A stretch of 64,000 nt of DNA from assembly GCF_014696625.1 (NCBI RefSeq), contig NZ_JACJQL010000040.1:1-64000 (forward strand), read 5' to 3'. The notes beneath the pieces were generated by a model. That model did not search any database. It saw only the letters and a program-made list of their open reading frames with translations, and had not been told where the DNA came from. Shown piece by piece: positions 29,901 through 38,800 of this stretch. A program made the position numbers and the translations under genes. This DNA is from Nostoc parmelioides FACHB-3921 (GTDB lineage: Bacteria; Cyanobacteriota; Cyanobacteriia; Cyanobacteriales; Nostocaceae). The first letter of the stretch is position 1. The number at the start of each line of letters is the position of its first letter.

Positions 29901-31423
29901 AAGGGTAATTGGGAAATTTGTTGCTGTGGGTTGGCAACTACACCTGCAAGTAAGGTGACAAAATGACTCCCTATCCGTTCTATGGTGCTGGAGTCAAACA
30001 AGTCTGTGTTGTATTGCCATATAGCTAATAGCCCAGAGGAAGTATTTTTAATAAATAAAGTCAAATCAAACTTAGCCGTTGTCCTTTGTGTCCCTAATGG
30101 ACTCAGGGTAAGCCCAGTCAGTTCTGCCTCAGATGTTGGCGCATTTTCTAGGACAAACATCACCTGAAACAGTGGTGTATGGCTGAGGTCTCGTTGTGGC
30201 TGCAATGCCTTAACCAACTCTTCAAAGGGCAAATCTGGATGAGTGTAAGCTTGCAGCGTCACCCGTCGCACTCGACTCAGCAACTCCTGAAAACTGGGAT
30301 TGCCAGATAAATCAGTACGTAGCACTAAAGTATTGACAAAAAAGCCAATTAACCCTTCTAGTTCCAGGCGATCGCGGTTAGCAAGAGGCGTACCCACCAC
30401 AATGTCATCTTGTCCTGTGTAGCGATAAAGCAAGGTGGCATAGGCTGTAAACAGCGTCATGAATAGGGTAGCTCCCTCTTGCCTACTGAATTGGGTTAGG
30501 GCTTGACTTAATTCATTTGATAATTGCACATAGTGAATTGCACCCCGATAAGTTTGAATGGCTGGTCTTGGTCTGTCTGTGGGTAACTCTATTAAGTTGG
30601 GAGCATTTTTGAGTTGTTGCTTCCAGTAGTCAAGTTGGGTTTGCAGTACTCCGGTTTGTAAAAATTGCCGTTGCCAAATAGCAAAGTCAGCATACTGAAT
30701 TGGTAACTCAGGCAAATTTGGGGATGAACTATTACATAATGCTGAGTAAATTGTTGCTAACTCGCCCATTAATACGCCCATTGACCAACCATCAAAAATA
30801 ATGTGATGTATTGTGATTAGTAAAGCGTGTTCCACCTCTGTAAGTTTAATCACAGAAGCTCGAATTAAAGGAGAATTAACCAGGCCAAAGGGGTGATTAG
30901 CTTCTTGTGAAGCTAATTTTTGGCAAGCAATTTCTCTTTCATTTACAGGTAAATGAGTTAAATCTACTATTGGCACACTTAAGGTTAAACTATCAGCAAT
31001 TACCTGGACTGGTTGCTCATTGATGGTGGGGAAGTTAGTACGCAATACTTCGTGGCGAGCGACAACTATATTGAGGCTTTGTTCTAGTGCCACAATGTTC
31101 AACTGACCATGAAGTTTTACAGCAATTTGTTCATTGTAGAAAGGGTTATTTGGTTCCAACTGGTTTAATAACCAAAGTTGTTCTTGGGCAAAAGAAAGAG
31201 GTAAGTGCTGAGGACGTTCGGTTTTGATTAAGGATAAATCTTTGTTGGTGTTAGTAGTTTTATCGTGCAGTAACGAAATAATTTCTGCTTTATTTTTGGC
31301 TAATAAATCACGAGTTTCTATGGTTAATACTCCCTTGGGAGCATTAGCGCGCAACTGTTCACCTTCAACCCACAACTTCACACCCTGTTTATTTAAATCA
31401 AACACCAATTTTTCAATATTCAC
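20948..31423 (-). CDS. NRPS: C-A-PCP-C-A-PCP-E-C-PCP-TE (last module lacks A)
   Basis: The 3491-residue terminal synthetase starts with a TubC-type docking domain (1-55). Module 1 has C (HHIIFDGWS ~207), A (A3 ~700) and PCP (~1087); its pocket by eye is D-V-Q-F-I-A-N-V-A, a Pro/methylproline type. Module 2 has C (~1293), A (~1768; pocket D-A-E-N-L-G-A-I-T, the Glu suggesting a basic side chain) and PCP of the GGDS type (~2162), then an E domain (HHLAVDGVSW ~2350). Then comes a complete C domain (SHHILTDGW ~2828) joined directly to a PCP (GGHSLLAV ~3188) with no adenylation domain, and a thioesterase (GWSFGG ~3320, His in GNHISMM). The start is GTG at 31423 with GGAGG upstream. The product would be released by hydrolysis or cyclisation. 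Confidence 0.92.
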   Translation of the reverse strand: MNIEKLVFDLNKQGVKLWVEGEQLRANAPKGVLTIETRDLLAKNKAEIISLLHDKTTNTNKDLSLIKTERPQHLPLSFAQEQLWLLNQLEPNNPFYNEQIAVKLHGQLNIVALEQSLNIVVARHEVLRTNFPTINEQPVQVIADSLTLSVPIVDLTHLPVNEREIACQKLASQEANHPFGLVNSPLIRASVIKLTEVEHALLITIHHIIFDGWSMGVLMGELATIYSALCNSSSPNLPELPIQYADFAIWQRQFLQTGVLQTQLDYWKQQLKNAPNLIELPTDRPRPAIQTYRGAIHYVQLSNELSQALTQFSRQEGATLFMTLFTAYATLLYRYTGQDDIVVGTPLANRDRLELEGLIGFFVNTLVLRTDLSGNPSFQELLSRVRRVTLQAYTHPDLPFEELVKALQPQRDLSHTPLFQVMFVLENAPTSEAELTGLTLSPLGTQRTTAKFDLTLFIKNTSSGLLAIWQYNTDLFDSSTIERIGSHFVTLLAGVVANPQQQISQLPLLTQVEQQQLLVEWNNTQVNYPPHQSIPQLFEEQVQRTPDAVAVEFGNQQLTYSQLNSRANQLANYLKSLGVKPDVLVGLCVERSLEMVMGLLGILKAGGAYLPLDPEYPTERLSFMLEDAQVSVLLTQQLLLDRLPSYEKAGEQGEKSPTTYQAQLVCLDTDWQLISHSSQENPITDVQADNLGYVIYTSGSTGKPKGVAMNQLSLCNLILWQRQNTTISHGAKTLQFAPISFDVSFQEIFSTWCSGGTLLLITEELRRDALALLGLIQEKAVARLFLPFVALQQLAEVAVDSGLVNSHLREIITAGEQLQITPAIAQWFSQLNHCTLHNNYGPSETHVATNFTLDNSVETWPLLPPIGKPITNTKIYILDNYLQPVPIGVPGELYIGGVSLARGYLKRPELTQEKFIPNPFEQGQGSRLYKTGDLARYLPDGNIEYLGRIDNQVKIRGFRIELGEIEAALSQYRDVQAACIIPREDTPGDKRLVAYVVAHQDSPTTMSELRQFLKAKLPDYMVPSAFVMLDALPLTPSGKVDRRALPAPDLDNEITDKYVAPRNPTEELLAQIWAQVLKVEKVGIHDNFFDLGGHSLLATQLISRIRNVFKVELPLRELFASAKISELARSLEQLQQHDLELSAQPIVPRTKNTDLPLSYAQQRLWFLDQFEPNSPSYNIPVALRLAGTLNQAALLQSLQEIIHRHEALRTNFVTVDEKATQVIRGLGTGDWGLGVISVVDLQHLPTTEQERVLQDLAQQQGQISFNLANEPLIRVTLVVLSETEHALFVCMHHIVSDGWSMGVFVQELAALYDAYSQDRQSPLTPLAIQYADFAIWQRDWLQGDVLQKQLSYWQQQLANAPTLLSLPTDRPRPSVQTFSGAYQEFALSVELTRKLVKLSQEQGCTLFMTLLAAYDTLLYRYTGQSDILVGSPIANRDRLEVEGLIGFFVNSLVMRTNLAGNPSFYELMGRVRDMAMDAYAHQDLPFEMLVEALQPERDLSHTPLFQVMFVLQNTPMSPIELTGLTVIPLVIKGSTAKFDLTLSMQNTDTGLVGAWEYNTDLFDASTIERMAGHFVTLLEGIVTNPQQQISQLPLLTAVEQQQLLVEWNATQVDYPLNKFIHHLFEEQVQRTPDAVAVVYENQQLTYQQLNHRANQLANYLHALGVKPDVLVGLCVERSLEMIVGLLGILKAGGAYLPLDPDYPQERLSFMLEDAQVPVLLTQQQLLENLPQHQAKVVCLDTDWQVISQSSGDNARAGVQASNLAYVIYTSGSTGRPKGVMISHGAIANHCCIIQQAYALEKSDRVLQFASINFDASLEQIFPTLIAGATLVLRGSDVWTPTKFQKIISDFGLTVVNLPTAYWQQLTQEWVKTQALDSNSQLRLVLVGGDAILPEYVAKWQRSPMFCVRLVNAYGPTETTITATLFEIPPQWSKDGNLRKMPIGRPLPNRTVYILDRYLQPVPLGVPGELYIGGMCLAKGYLNRPELTQERFISNPFGYGRLYKTGDLVRYLPDGNIEYLDRIDNQVKIRGFRIELGEIEAVLNTHPEIQQAVVIVREDIPGNKRLVAYVVTSDESLSNNQLRQFLKQQLPEYMIPSGFVTLDKLPLTPNGKIDRKALPTPDGEINRENEYVAPRTLIEQTLTNIWQQLLLKEKVSIHDNFFEIGGDSILSIQVVSRAKNAGIQITPKQIFQNQTIAGLAQVANTTVNVESKQGVVTGVAPLTPIQHWFFEQNKQDSHHYNQSVLLQVPNHLQSELVTIAVQKLLEHHDALRLKFTSVADEYKQINQGLDDSVPFTVVDLSSIPKDEQAQALEKIAAKYQASLNLSTGAIMQAVMFNLGDDSDARLLIIVHHLAVDGVSWRILLSDLEAIYQQLITPKPVELSAKTTAFIDWAEKLNDYAQSATIKDELDYWLNQPWSEITPLPLDCADIPQENTVGSSDCVSVTLSHQETQTLLLSVNEAYNTQINDILLSALAISIAEWAGNLAVIIDLEGHGREELFTDVDLSRTVGWFTSLFPVLLQLPAFNQTGEIIKSIKEQLRAIPHRGIGYGILRYLCQDRTVQEKIQTIPSPEISFNYLGQFDQVQSETGWKFAPEPTGDMQSLKQTRDHLLDINALVIDGQLRIEWTYNSYAHSCSTVEKLAQSYLQAIASIIEHCQLAENRGFTPSDFPDAQLNQLQVDELLTQFLTKNIESIYPLSPSQQGMLFETLAASESGIHLEQSILNLQIAEFDLLAFAKAWQSVVNRHSILRTAFTWENQNEPLQVVLKEVEISLEQQDWRGISVSQQQAQLDIYLSADRLRGFDMSKPPLMRFALFQVSTNTYQFVWTSHHILTDGWCVPLIFKEVFAFYEAFSKGQDLSLEPSHPYRNYIAWLKQQDLSQAENFWRNKLQGFKSPTPLGIEAEPMTFSDGEERYGEQKARLSASATAALQSLVRQHHLSLNILLQGVWGLLLSRYSGLEDVVFGATFSGRPPELVGSESMLGLFINTLPMRLLVPSQASLWSWLKDIQEQNFTQRDYEYCSQGQIHEWSEVPGSLPLYESLLVFQNYPVDSSAIQSANYENNQSQDRSIGAQTKYALTILVSPTSQLEFRIIYQRSRYDHPAINLILEHFQALLNSIVDLPEQSLATLIDRISSEQIPQVRGLPKLIHKEQRKAFNAPRNLWEFQLVQIWEDILGIHPVSVQDNFFELGGHSLLAVRLVSRIQKHFQINLPLSILFQYPTIEQLSSFLDSPTDTLSWSALVPIRIKGNLSPLFCVHPGGGNVLCYHHLAYYLHPERPFYGLQCVGLNPQNQPHTSIEQMATHYIKELQTVQPHGPYFLSGWSFGGLVAFEMAQQLSRQGEQIALLALIDTTPPALSYQGEIDYAFLLVELFKDRLEICLEELRQLAPEEQVIYVVEQAKQKNIYIETFDFDQAPHLLKILQINAQALQDYQPQFYSGSIVLLKAAETEEDFESSWKELVEQIETVVVPGNHISMMSPPHIQILVQKIQDFLE
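27721..27753 (-). repeat. Heptamer repeat (GGGGACT/GGGGATT) in frame inside a C domain
   Basis: About 4.7 heptamer units are read in frame as GLGTGDWGLG in the second C domain of the terminal NRPS. The unit also occurs in spacers (for example near 56940 and 56998). Neighbouring C domains without it run straight through (for example SLTLSVPIVDL), so it is an insertion in a tolerant loop. Confidence 0.75.
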
Positions 31424-31474
31424 AGCAACATTACCTCCACTCCAGCTAATTCGTAATTTAAAATTATTTTTTAC

Positions 31475-34400
31475 TCAAATTGCTATTTCTTCTCGATCAA
31501 ATGCGCCCAAATTAGTATCTATTTCCAGCGTTTTTCCTAACTTCGGCGCTATTTCCGCTATCGTGGGGGATGCAAACAAACTTGCCACATTTAAGCGAAG
31601 AGCAAAAGTATTGCGTAGTCTTGAGAGAATTTGAACAGCTATGAGGGAATCTCCTCCTAGTTCAAAAAAATCGTCATGGATTCCCACCTGATTAATTCCC
31701 AATAATTCTTGCCAAATATCGGCAATTTTTTGTTCAATTTCATCACGGGGAGCTATATATGAATTGGCTAAATTAGGTCTGGAATGTAGATTAGATAATT
31801 TTTCTGGCTGCAAACTATCCGGCTTTGTTGGTAATGAAATATCTGATTTAGTCTTAGTCTGTTTCTGCCCAGATTTGGCACTAAATGCAGTTGATACAGC
31901 AGCTTGAGCCATAATAATCTGATGCTCAAATGCTTCAGTTTCAGGAAACGCAGCAACTTGAACAAAATCTTGGTCTTGTAGTGCTGCAAACCACTGTTCT
32001 TTGATAATAAAAGGCTGACCAGGGTCGCGTCTTTGATCATCTAAAGGTTTCAATAGCAAACCCCAACTAATATCAAAATCGATTTTAGGTTGAGTTATTT
32101 CCCATACTAAAAGGAAACCCCCAGGAGCTAATAAAGAGCGTACATGATGTAGGGTTTGATCAATGTTCTGAGTTGCATGGATAACATTAGTAGCTATGAT
32201 GACATCAAAGCTATACTGCTCAAATCCTTGCTCAATTGGGGGCTTGTCTATATCTAATAAGCGATATTCAACAAATGGATATTCCTGAAACTTTTGTTGG
32301 GCTTGAGTCAAAAAGCCGCTACCAATATCAGTAAAAGTATAGTTGGTTTGTTGAGGCGGCAACAAAGGTAATAATGCTTGTGTAGATACACCAGTAACCG
32401 CACCAATTTCTAGAACTCTCAGATGAACGGATGATGGTAAAGATTTGACTATCTGTTCTAAGCTTGAGCGCAAGATAGAGTTGTAGTAATTAATTAAAGG
32501 AGATTCTGAATATGAACCTTTGTTTTCTTTTTGGTAAACCAGTTCATTGAAAATCTCTAATGGCTCTTGTTCACCAGTGACAATAGCAGCTAAATTTTCT
32601 CCACATTTCTGCACTAAATCTAAATCTACTAAAGATGAAGCAGCAAACCTCGCTTTAACTTCTGCTAAATGTTCATTAATATAATTTTGTGAACATGGCA
32701 CTAACCCAGTAAATAAACCATCCTGTTGTTGTAATTGACCTTGTTCTATTAATATTTGCAACCATCTAGAAAACAATTGTTGATAGCGGGGAGAAATATG
32801 ATATTTCTCCCACAAATTATCCAAAGAATACTTTTCTTGGGGATGATGGAAAGCGCCTAATTGTCTAAGTGCAGCGTTGATGTAAGCTGTACATAAATGT
32901 CCTAACCATTGTTTGTTTTCTTGATAGGTAGACTCGTTAAGTTCTGCATTTCTCACACTAGCTTGCTTCTGACCTGCTTGTGTCAGCAAACTCCACAATT
33001 GTGATGTTGGTGGTAAGGTTTGCAATTGTCCCCAGACTGCCTTTTGTGGGGTGTCAATCCAATAACGTTGTCGCTCAAAGGGATAGGTAGGTAAGGGAAG
33101 ACGATAATATTCATCTTGACTATAAAATCCCCACCAATCTACCTTGACTCCAGCCAACCAGAGTTGACCAAATGTGTTGAATAAAACCCGAATATCGGAT
33201 TGCTTTTCTCGTGGATGGCGTATTGAGGTTAAGACTGTTTGTGTGGCTACTTTACTGGGATGTCTTTTCACTAACGTAGTTAGTGTGTGTCCTGGCCCTA
33301 CCTCTAATAAGACTTGCTTAGGTGTTGCTAATAATTTTTCTACACCTTGGGCAAACAGCACTGTAGAACGCAGATGTTGAGCGTAATACTCAGGGTTGGT
33401 GGCTTGGGTGACTGTAATCCAAGTGCCAGTCAGATTGGAGATATAAGGAAGTTTGGGAGGATTTAAGGTGACTTGTTGGACTCGCTCTGCAAATGCCTCT
33501 AAGATGGGTTCCATCATGTGAGAGTGGAAGGCATGGGATGTATGCAGAAGACGACATTCAATTCCTTGAGCAGCTAGCTGATTTTGTAGAGTATTTATAG
33601 CTGCTATGGAACCAGAAACTACACATTGCGATCGCACATTAATCGCCGCAACAGCAAGTTCTGTACCTAACAGAGATTGTACCTGATCGGCGGGTAAAGG
33701 AATAGAAAGCATTGCCCCAGTGGGGAGTTGCTGCATCATCTTTCCCCGTGCTGCTACCAAAGATAAGGCATCTTCTAGGGAAAAAACCTCTGCTAAGGTT
33801 GCGGCTACATACTCGCCAATACTGTGACCGATGGCAGCCTGTGGTTTTACTCCCCATGACTGCCATAATTGAGCTAAGGCGTACTCAATGACAAAAATAG
33901 CAGGTTGAGCAATTCCTGTTTGTTCCAATTGCTTTGATGCTGCATCAATCTTGTCGTCACTGGGATAAATAATGTCACGCAAATCTAATTCCAGCAAGGG
34001 TTTAAGAAACTCCGAACAATAATCAACTTGTTCTTTAAATACTGCCTCAGTTTCATAAATCTCCCGCCCCATGTTCACATACTGAGAACCTTGACCAGGA
34101 AACATAAAGACCACAGGCCGTTCTGTAATCTCTGTATAGTTAGTAAATACTTGTTTTGACTCTAGACCTTTAACAGCATCTTCTAAATCTTGACAAATCA
34201 ACATCCGTCGATAATTAAAACCCCGGCGACCACTATTGAGGGTATAAGCCACATCCCCCAAGTTAACTTCCGGATGCTCTTTTAAATAAGTAATTAAATT
34301 ACCCGTCGCCTTCTCCAACGCACTCGCCGTCTTAGCCGAGAGTACCAACAAGTGTAAAGAAGGTTCAATTACATCTTTATAATTTTGAATTTTGAATTTT

Positions 34401-35746
34401 GAATTTTGAATTTCTGCTGGTGCTTCTTCCAAAATCACATGAGCATTAGTACCCCCCATGCCAAAGGAACTAACACCAGCACGGCGAGGAAAATTATTTG
34501 TTTCCCATTCCTTGAGGGTTGTATTCACATAAAAAGGACTGTTGGCAAAATCGATTTTGGGGTTAGGTGTCTCAAAGTGCAAACTAGGAGGCAGCATTTT
34601 ATGTTGCAGGGCTAATACAGTTTTAATCAAACCTGCCACACCTGCGGCTGTATCTAAATGTCCTAAGTTGGTTTTGAGGGAACCAATAGCACAAAAACCT
34701 TTTTTATCGGTAGTTTGATTAAAAGCTTGAGTTAAAGCAGCAATTTCAATGGGGTCGCCTAAAGGTGTAGCTGTACCATGAGCTTCGATGTAGGAAATGG
34801 TTTCCGCATCTACACCAGCGATAGCTTGAGCCTCACCAATGACTGCGGCTTGTCCACTTACACTAGGTGCTGTGTAGCCAACTTTTACCGCCCCATCATT
34901 ATTAATAGCTGAACCTTTAATAATTGCACAGATGTGGTCGCGATCGCTGATTGCGTCCTTTAATCTTTTCAAAACCACAATCCCCGCACCACTACCGGCA
35001 ATTGTTCCTTGTGCTTGAGCATCAAAAGCGCGGCAATGTCCATCAGGGGAAAGAATCATGCCTTCTTGATGCAAATAACCTATTTTTTGAGGAACACTGA
35101 GAGTTACACCACCCGCTAAAGCCATGTCACACTCACCATTGAGGAGACTTTGACAAGCTATATGAATAGCCACTAAAGAAGTAGAACAGGCTGTCTGTAC
35201 ATTGACGGCGGGGCCAGTCAAATTAAGCTTATATGCAGCTCGTGTAGGTAAAAAATCTTTATCGTTGGAGAATCCTAATTGGATAGGGTCAATTGTTGCT
35301 AGTAATTGATGATGAGGATAGAGGTTATTGAGAAAATACCTATTCATCCCCACACCACCATAAACTCCGATTAAACCATGATAAGTTTGTGGGTCATAAC
35401 CAGCCGTTTCTACAGCTTCCCAAGCTAATTCTAAAAATAGGCGTTGTTGTGGATCTATTAACTCAGCTTCTTTGGCACTATAAGCAAAGAAATTAGCATC
35501 AAACAATTCAATATCTGATAGTACACTACCAGCTTTGACATAATTAGGGTTATTTAATAAATCTGGAGAAACGCCATAATTGAGCAATTCTTCATCTGTA
35601 AACCAGGAAATAGACTCTACGCCATCTCGTAAGTTCTGCCAAAATGATGCAATATCTTTCGCGCCCGGAAATCTACCTGCTACAGCAATAATGGCGATTT
35701 CCGAATTATTTAATTCGTGATTGTCATACCCTGAATCTATGGTCAT
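31475..35746 (-). CDS. PKS module KS-AT-cMT-ACP
   Basis: The 1423-residue type I polyketide synthase module has a ketosynthase (active Cys in TACSTS ~182, AHGTATPLGDP, NLGHLDTAAG), an acyltransferase (GHSIGEY ~642; HAFH motif, typical of malonyl-CoA), a C-methyltransferase (SAM motif LEIGAVTGVST ~1110; NVIHATQN) and a carrier domain (FFELGGDSL ~1362). No KR, DH or ER is seen, so the predicted extension is an alpha-methyl beta-keto C2 unit. It receives the chain from the Phe module upstream and passes it to the Pro-type module. The ATG at 35746 with AGGA 8 nt upstream is preferred to the in-frame TTG at 35764. The C terminus is acidic (FDREEIAI), suited to docking with the TubC domain of the next protein. 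Confidence 0.92.
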   Translation of the reverse strand: MTIDSGYDNHELNNSEIAIIAVAGRFPGAKDIASFWQNLRDGVESISWFTDEELLNYGVSPDLLNNPNYVKAGSVLSDIELFDANFFAYSAKEAELIDPQQRLFLELAWEAVETAGYDPQTYHGLIGVYGGVGMNRYFLNNLYPHHQLLATIDPIQLGFSNDKDFLPTRAAYKLNLTGPAVNVQTACSTSLVAIHIACQSLLNGECDMALAGGVTLSVPQKIGYLHQEGMILSPDGHCRAFDAQAQGTIAGSGAGIVVLKRLKDAISDRDHICAIIKGSAINNDGAVKVGYTAPSVSGQAAVIGEAQAIAGVDAETISYIEAHGTATPLGDPIEIAALTQAFNQTTDKKGFCAIGSLKTNLGHLDTAAGVAGLIKTVLALQHKMLPPSLHFETPNPKIDFANSPFYVNTTLKEWETNNFPRRAGVSSFGMGGTNAHVILEEAPAEIQNSKFKIQNYKDVIEPSLHLLVLSAKTASALEKATGNLITYLKEHPEVNLGDVAYTLNSGRRGFNYRRMLICQDLEDAVKGLESKQVFTNYTEITERPVVFMFPGQGSQYVNMGREIYETEAVFKEQVDYCSEFLKPLLELDLRDIIYPSDDKIDAASKQLEQTGIAQPAIFVIEYALAQLWQSWGVKPQAAIGHSIGEYVAATLAEVFSLEDALSLVAARGKMMQQLPTGAMLSIPLPADQVQSLLGTELAVAAINVRSQCVVSGSIAAINTLQNQLAAQGIECRLLHTSHAFHSHMMEPILEAFAERVQQVTLNPPKLPYISNLTGTWITVTQATNPEYYAQHLRSTVLFAQGVEKLLATPKQVLLEVGPGHTLTTLVKRHPSKVATQTVLTSIRHPREKQSDIRVLFNTFGQLWLAGVKVDWWGFYSQDEYYRLPLPTYPFERQRYWIDTPQKAVWGQLQTLPPTSQLWSLLTQAGQKQASVRNAELNESTYQENKQWLGHLCTAYINAALRQLGAFHHPQEKYSLDNLWEKYHISPRYQQLFSRWLQILIEQGQLQQQDGLFTGLVPCSQNYINEHLAEVKARFAASSLVDLDLVQKCGENLAAIVTGEQEPLEIFNELVYQKENKGSYSESPLINYYNSILRSSLEQIVKSLPSSVHLRVLEIGAVTGVSTQALLPLLPPQQTNYTFTDIGSGFLTQAQQKFQEYPFVEYRLLDIDKPPIEQGFEQYSFDVIIATNVIHATQNIDQTLHHVRSLLAPGGFLLVWEITQPKIDFDISWGLLLKPLDDQRRDPGQPFIIKEQWFAALQDQDFVQVAAFPETEAFEHQIIMAQAAVSTAFSAKSGQKQTKTKSDISLPTKPDSLQPEKLSNLHSRPNLANSYIAPRDEIEQKIADIWQELLGINQVGIHDDFFELGGDSLIAVQILSRLRNTFALRLNVASLFASPTIAEIAPKLGKTLEIDTNLGAFDREEIAI
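34381..34413 (-). repeat. TTCAAAA heptamer repeat in frame in the KS-AT linker
   Basis: Four TTTTGAA-type heptamers are read in frame as EIQNSKFKIQN in the linker between KS and AT of the PKS. The same heptamer occurs in spacers at 8041, 15465 and 63508. The reading frame is kept because the insert is a multiple of three. Confidence 0.7.
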
Positions 35747-35882
35747 ATAACAGTTCCTAAGCAAGTGAAGTACAGATGAGATTGATTGTTTTTAAACGCG
35801 GCAAAAAGTTCTGAAGGAGGGTTAGCCCGACCTAGAAAACTTTTCAAGGCAGAGGGGCGCGGAGATTGGTAAATGCGATGTT

Positions 35883-38800
35883 TTATCTTTTTCTCTGAGC
35901 GCGATGTTGTTGTCTGGATTGTAATTGTCTGTTCTTTAAGTCTTTGATTTCGCTATGGGATTGAGGGCGAGAATTATTTTGTTGTGTAACTGTATTTTTT
36001 TTGTGAATATTATTTAAATGTTGGCTTAAGCTGTGTACCGTCGGGTAATTAAACATATCAATTATTGATAGTTCTAAGCCAAATTCTTCTTGTAATTGCT
36101 GGTTAATTTTTACCAGTAGTAACGAATGACCTCCTAGCTCGAAGAAGTTATTGTAAATACCTACCTTTTCTACTCCTAATACTTGCTGCCAAATCCCTGC
36201 AATAATCCTTTCTAGTTCTGTATTTGGCGTGACATAATCTGATAGTTCTTGATGTAAATTTGGGTTAGGCAAAGCACGGCGGTCTACTTTACCATTAGGT
36301 GTTAAAGGTAAGGATGGCAATATAACAAAAGTAGCCGGAACCATATACCCAGGCAGTTTATCGGCAAGGAACTGACGCATTTCTCCTGTTGTGAGTGTCA
36401 CGTCTTTTTGCGGCACTACATAAGCGACTAAAATCTTATTCCCTGGGGTTTCTTCACGAGCAATGACGCAACATATCTGCACATCATCATGTTGGCTCAA
36501 AACGGTTTCGATTTCTCCTAATTCAATGCGGAAGCCCCGAATTTTTACTTGATGATCAATGCGTCCTAAGTATTCAATCTTACCGTTTGGTAAATAACGC
36601 GCCAAATCCCCAGTTTTATATAATTTTGACTTTTCAAAAGGATGAGGAATAAACTTTTCCTGGGTGAGTTCTGGACGGTTGAGATAGCCTCTGGCTAGTC
36701 CCACACCACCAATATGTAACTCTCCTGGTACACCTACAGGCACTGGTTGTAAATTTTCATCTAATATGTAAATTTGTGTATTAGCGATCGCACGACCAAT
36801 AGATATTTTCTCGTTATTATGGCATTGTGCGTTCGCCTTCGGCGTGGCTTTGCCAATCGTGGCACAAACGGTAGCTTCCGTTGGCCCGTAGGCGTTGAAA
36901 AAGTTTCTGCCAACCGACCATTGCCTAATTAATTCAGCAGCACAAGCCTCTCCAGCGACGATGATTGTTTGCAGTTCTGGCAATTCCGACACGGGCATAA
37001 CGGCTAAAGCCGATGGTGGTAGGGTGACGAGGGTAATAGAATAATCACGCAATCGCTCAATTAAGGGCTTCCCTGGTAATAGAGCGTCTTTTGTTGCCAG
37101 ATACAACCTCCCACCTGACATTAAAGCCATGACAATTTCCCAAATAGCAGCATCAAAACTGAAGGAAGCAAACTGGAGGACGCGACTATCTGGAGTCAAG
37201 CCAAAAGTTTGTATCTGAGCTTGAGCTAAGTTGCACAGTCCTTTATGCTCAACCATGACACCCTTCGGTCTACCTGTTGAACCAGAGGTGTATATCAAAT
37301 TCGCTAAATGACAGGCTTTGACTCCACTAGTTGGGTTATCTTGACTGTTTTGGGCAATTTGTTCCCAGGTTTCATCTAAACAAACAAGTTTTGCTTGATA
37401 TTGAGGCAACCTCTCGATTAAATGTTGTTGAGTCACCAACACAAAAACCTGAGCATCTTCTAACATCAAGCTCAAGCGTTCAGGGGGATACTCTGGGTCA
37501 AGTGGCAAATATGCCCCACCCGCTTTGAGAATCCCCAACAGTCCAACCACCATCTCTAAAGAACGTTCTACACAAATACCCACCAGCACATCTGGTTTTA
37601 CACCCAATGAGCGCAGGTAATGAGCCAACTGGTTAGCACGACAATTTAATTGCTGATAAGTCAGTTGTTCATTGCCAAACACCACAGCAACAGCATCGGG
37701 AGTACGTTCTACCTGCTCCTCAAACAACTGATGGATACATTTATCAGAGGGATAATCTGCTTGAGTATTGTTCCATTCCACAAGTAACTGCTGTTGTTCA
37801 ACAGTTGCCAGGATTGGCAATTGTGAAATTGGCTGTTGGGGGTTAGCAATCACACCTTCCAGCAAGGTGACAAAATGACCAGTCATGCGCTCAATGGTAC
37901 TAGCATCAAACAAATCAGTGTTATATTCCCAGACTCCCACCAGTCCAGAGGCAGTATTCTGCATAATTAAAGTTAAATCAAATTTGGTGGTAGTACTTTT
38001 TACCTTGATGAGACTTGCTGTTATCCCAGTTAACTCCAGTTGAGAAGCAGGCGCATTTTGGAGAACAAACATCACCTGAAACAGTGGTGTATGGCTAAGA
38101 TTTCGTTCTGGCTGTAATGCTTCCACCAGCATTTCAAAAGGTACATTCTGATGGGCATAAGCTCCTAAAGCCACTTCTCGGACACGAGTCAGCAATTCAC
38201 TAAAACTGGGATTGCCTGCCAAATTAGAACGTAAAACTAAGGTATTGACAAAAAAGCCAATTAGCCCTTCTATCTCAGAGCGATCGCGGTTAGCAATTGG
38301 TGTCCCCACCAAAATATCTGATTGTCCGGTGTAGCGATAAAGTAAGGTATCGTAAGCTGCCAACAGCGTCATAAACAGAGTACAACCTCGCTCTTGGCTG
38401 AGTTTGACCAATCTATCAGTTAACTCCCCGGAGAGTACAAACTCTTGATATGCCCCAGCGAAAGTCTGCACAGCAGGTCTAGGTCGGTCTGTAGGCAGAG
38501 ATAACAAACTTGGTGCATTTGCCAGTTGTTGTTGCCAGTAACTCAGTTGCCTTTGTAATACATCGCCTTGCAACCAGCCCCTCTGCCAAATGGCAAAATC
38601 TGCGTACTGAATCAGCAGAGGCGTTAAAGATGGGGATTGACCTTGAGAATAAGTATCATACAGCGCTGCTAGTTCTTGAAAAAACACACCTATAGACCAG
38701 CCATCAAAAACAATGTGATGTATACAAACTAATAGAGCGTGTTCCGTCTCGGACAGTAAAACTAATGCAGCCCTGACCAATAATTGTTTTGCCAGTTCAA

